Shown here: piece by piece, positions 62,881-64,000 of the stretch
How the letters are laid out: the number at the start of each line of letters is the position of its first letter
How positions within the stretch are numbered: position 1 is the stretch's first letter
Assembly (NCBI RefSeq): GCF_000764305.2
Contig: NW_025934950.1
Location: 62,001-126,000 of the forward strand
Direction of reading: 5' to 3'
Length of the DNA: 64,000 nucleotides
Source: Hyalella azteca
Taxonomy: Eukaryota; Arthropoda; Malacostraca; Amphipoda; Hyalellidae
The notes under the pieces: model-generated
Told to the model about the DNA's origin: nothing
What the model saw: the letters and a program-made list of their open reading frames with translations, nothing else
Database searches by the model: none
Program-made: the position numbers and the translations under genes

Positions 62881-64000
62881 CGAAGCAAGGTAAAGAGGTA
62901 GAGTGTGTGTCTCTTATTATGCAGGTATATACGTAGGAGGAGGAGCGTCGCTCCATGTCCCGGCTCTGTGAATGTATTAGACATTGAGGCGAGACCGAGG
63001 TAACGCGAGCTAGCGACACCCCGCGGTGTTGATTGCCGGCCCAGACCGCGCTACAGGATATACGCGACTTGATGGAGGTGCACAGCTCGGCTGGCCTTAG
63101 GCTCACACCGTCTTGCTAGGCGCTCACTTGTTATTCTTAAACTCATAGGTAATATCTACTCTGTAATATCAACTTCCGATGTATAAGAAATGCGTCATTT
63201 GTAAAGAATTATAATATTTCAGGAGCACGTAAGTCCACGCATAAGTATCGAATATCCTGCCGCCATAACGCTTGTCTTAAGAGAGTAGTCGTTCTTTTCA
63301 ACTTGGTTTTAAAAAATTACTTATTTTACTCTAGAGTCCAATTTTTCAAACTGGTCTTTTATTCTGACAATATCTGCACTCGCTTGTGCCTCAGGGACAA
63401 AAATAATGGTTGTCTTCATATAATAGCGCTAGAGTCTAGACAATGGGACCTATGGCTAAAATTCTAAAATCAAATTGATAAACAAATAATCTAATTGATA
63501 AATTTTTAGGCAAGAAGCTCATAACTTTACCCTGGGTTTTCCATCCCGCAAGGACTGAAGAGTAAATAATTTTGCACACGTGTGTTCCAAGAGAAAAGCA
63601 CGAGCAAAGATTATCTGCTGCTTAAAAAAAATTACAATGAGCGTCTCAGATATTTCTCAGCGCCCCAGACAGAAACTTGTCGACTTTGCAATAGTAACAA
63701 ATTATGGATTTGTCTGCATTCATGAAAATGCCAGAGATAACTTTTACACCGTATTATATGCTTTGTGACATCTTTTCTATTCTAAATAATTGTTCGTGGA
63801 ATCGAATTTTTTTAGCGGCAACATAATTAATTAATTTTATTCAAATGAGGTCTTTTCATAGATCTGAATGTGTTTGCAGTCTCTATACACTCACTTGCAA
63901 GGCATTCAGGCGCTTATATGCCGCCGCTTGAAGCGTTTGCGTCAGAAACACAGAGACCTTAATTTGAGATTCTGACGTCATTCTCTTTTCTCCGGCGCAT
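62881..64000. other. No recognisable gene
   Basis: A CG-rich stretch at 62940-63115 is followed by AT-rich sequence; no exon or array supported. Confidence 0.5.

Overview
Eukaryotic (metazoan) DNA, AT-rich and gene-poor, dominated by intron and intergenic sequence with many tandem arrays. The one gene I recognise with confidence is a PBC-class homeobox gene, extradenticle/Pbx, on the minus strand. Its promoter, 5' leader and first two coding exons lie at 37437-31862, and the rest must lie beyond the left edge because I could not find later exons at 1-31861. An insect-style Initiator/DPE core promoter, exd-like protein sequence and abundant mini- and microsatellites point to an arthropod. A large intron 2 (over 31 kb if exon 3 is off-window) would fit a large-genome arthropod such as a malacostracan crustacean, but that narrower placement is only inference.

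Layout. 1-31861 is read as exd intron 2. It holds a possible 40-nt minus-strand exon at the extreme left, several ORF-bearing GC-richer patches of unknown status, one copy of a dispersed repeat (13.2-13.5 kb), an E-box cluster (20.5 kb), a 230-bp piggyBac-type MITE flanked by TTAA (22.6 kb), 28-bp and 46-bp tandem arrays (26.1-27.0 kb), and a possible first exon of another minus-strand gene at 31736-31668. 31936-37027 is exd intron 1, with a 22-bp array just upstream of exon 2 and a perfect PBC/MEIS composite site close to exon 1. 37249-37437 is the exd leader and core promoter. 37.5-64 kb lies upstream of exd and holds only candidate small ORFs, CpG-rich patches and more tandem arrays, including a second, internally amplified copy of the dispersed repeat (60.9-61.5 kb).

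An assembly artefact is present: a 38-bp Nextera mate-pair junction adapter is embedded at 59889-59926 inside a 29-bp minisatellite, and the repeat register breaks there, so sequence across that point should not be trusted.

I recognise no tRNA, rRNA, CRISPR array, reverse transcriptase or transposase gene. All candidate ORFs other than exd are low-confidence and are offered as leads.
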